Origin: CAZEJK01 sp964512045
Lineage (GTDB): Bacteria; Acidobacteriota; Thermoanaerobaculia; Thermoanaerobaculales; Sulfomarinibacteraceae
DNA length: 6,137 nucleotides
Reading direction: 5' to 3'
NCBI GenBank assembly: GCA_964512045.1
Contig: CAZEJK010000297.1
Location: 1 to 6,137, forward strand
This document shows, piece after piece, positions 5,999 through 6,137 of this stretch (the stretch's first letter is position 1; every line of letters starts with the position of its first letter). The notes beneath the pieces were generated by a model. That model was not told the DNA's origin. It did not search any database and saw nothing but the letters and a program-made list of their open reading frames with translations. The position numbers were made by a program, and so were the translations under genes.

Positions 5999-6137
5999 AG
6001 CCGGTCGCCGGAGCGAACCTGTCCACCAACCTCTGGTTGACGGTGACCACCTCTTCCCGCCGCCGCTCGTTGATGATCGATTGCAGCAGCTCCTGGCCGC
6101 GCTCCGCCCGCATCCGGTCCCGGGTGCTCGGGAGGTT
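5997..6137 (-). CDS. 3' end of an unidentified gene upstream of ruvA
   Basis: The last 46 codons of a minus-strand gene end in TGA 6 bp before ruvA. The visible C-terminus is strongly charged and looks helical: an Arg/Glu-rich stretch (MRAERGQELLQSIINERRR), then a short EEVVTVNQRL segment and the end RFAPATG. It does not resemble the end of RuvC, the usual partner in this position. A charged helix followed by a V-T-V-N strand is reminiscent of the C-terminus of SurA/PpiC-type peptidyl-prolyl isomerase foldases, but 46 residues are too few to claim this. The frame is supported by its exact abutment to ruvA and the shared orientation. Confidence 0.6.
   Translation of the reverse strand, partial: NLPSTRDRMRAERGQELLQSIINERRREEVVTVNQRLVDRFAPATG

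Noticed and set aside
1..6137. CRISPR array, insertion sequence, phage or defence genes
   Set aside because: No long direct or inverted repeats, transposase, integrase or defence-type domains were found. Every sizeable coding frame is a housekeeping gene or its shadow.

Overview
This is a GC-rich bacterial window carrying housekeeping genes, all on the minus strand. Transcription therefore runs from the right end to the left end. In transcription order the genes are: the 3' end of an unidentified gene; ruvA and ruvB (Holliday-junction branch migration); a diacylglycerol/lipid-kinase-family protein; dgt (HD-domain dNTP triphosphohydrolase); rpiB (ribose-5-phosphate isomerase B); and glyA (serine hydroxymethyltransferase). 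At the extreme left edge, 18 bases of a further minus-strand gene are visible after an apparent intergenic break.

Layout: The unidentified gene stops 6 bp before ruvA. ruvA and ruvB overlap by ATGA. ruvB and the lipid kinase are about 16 bp apart. The kinase and dgt are 42 bp apart and in the same frame. dgt and rpiB overlap by GTGA. rpiB and glyA are 44 bp apart, with a strong ribosome binding site for glyA. This spacing suggests one polycistronic unit whose promoter lies outside the window to the right. After glyA comes a 205-bp non-coding stretch (19-223) with a small hairpin, a cluster of CCGG tetramers and an AT-richer patch just before the next start codon.

How the genes fit together: RuvA and RuvB act at Holliday junctions in recombinational repair. 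Dgt controls dNTP pools. RpiB supplies ribose-5-phosphate for nucleotides. GlyA supplies one-carbon units for purine and thymidylate synthesis. The lipid kinase is the outlier. A loose theme of DNA maintenance and nucleotide precursor supply is possible, but this is inference from gene order.

Organism: GTG starts, strong G/C preference and long spurious antisense reading frames all indicate a high-GC bacterium. An rpiB-glyA pair behind ruvAB would fit high-GC Chloroflexota or a related Terrabacteria lineage, but the phylum cannot be fixed from the sequence alone. I found no mobile element, CRISPR array, tRNA, rRNA or defence system. Nothing here looks like a new multi-gene system; the findings are small-scale oddities.
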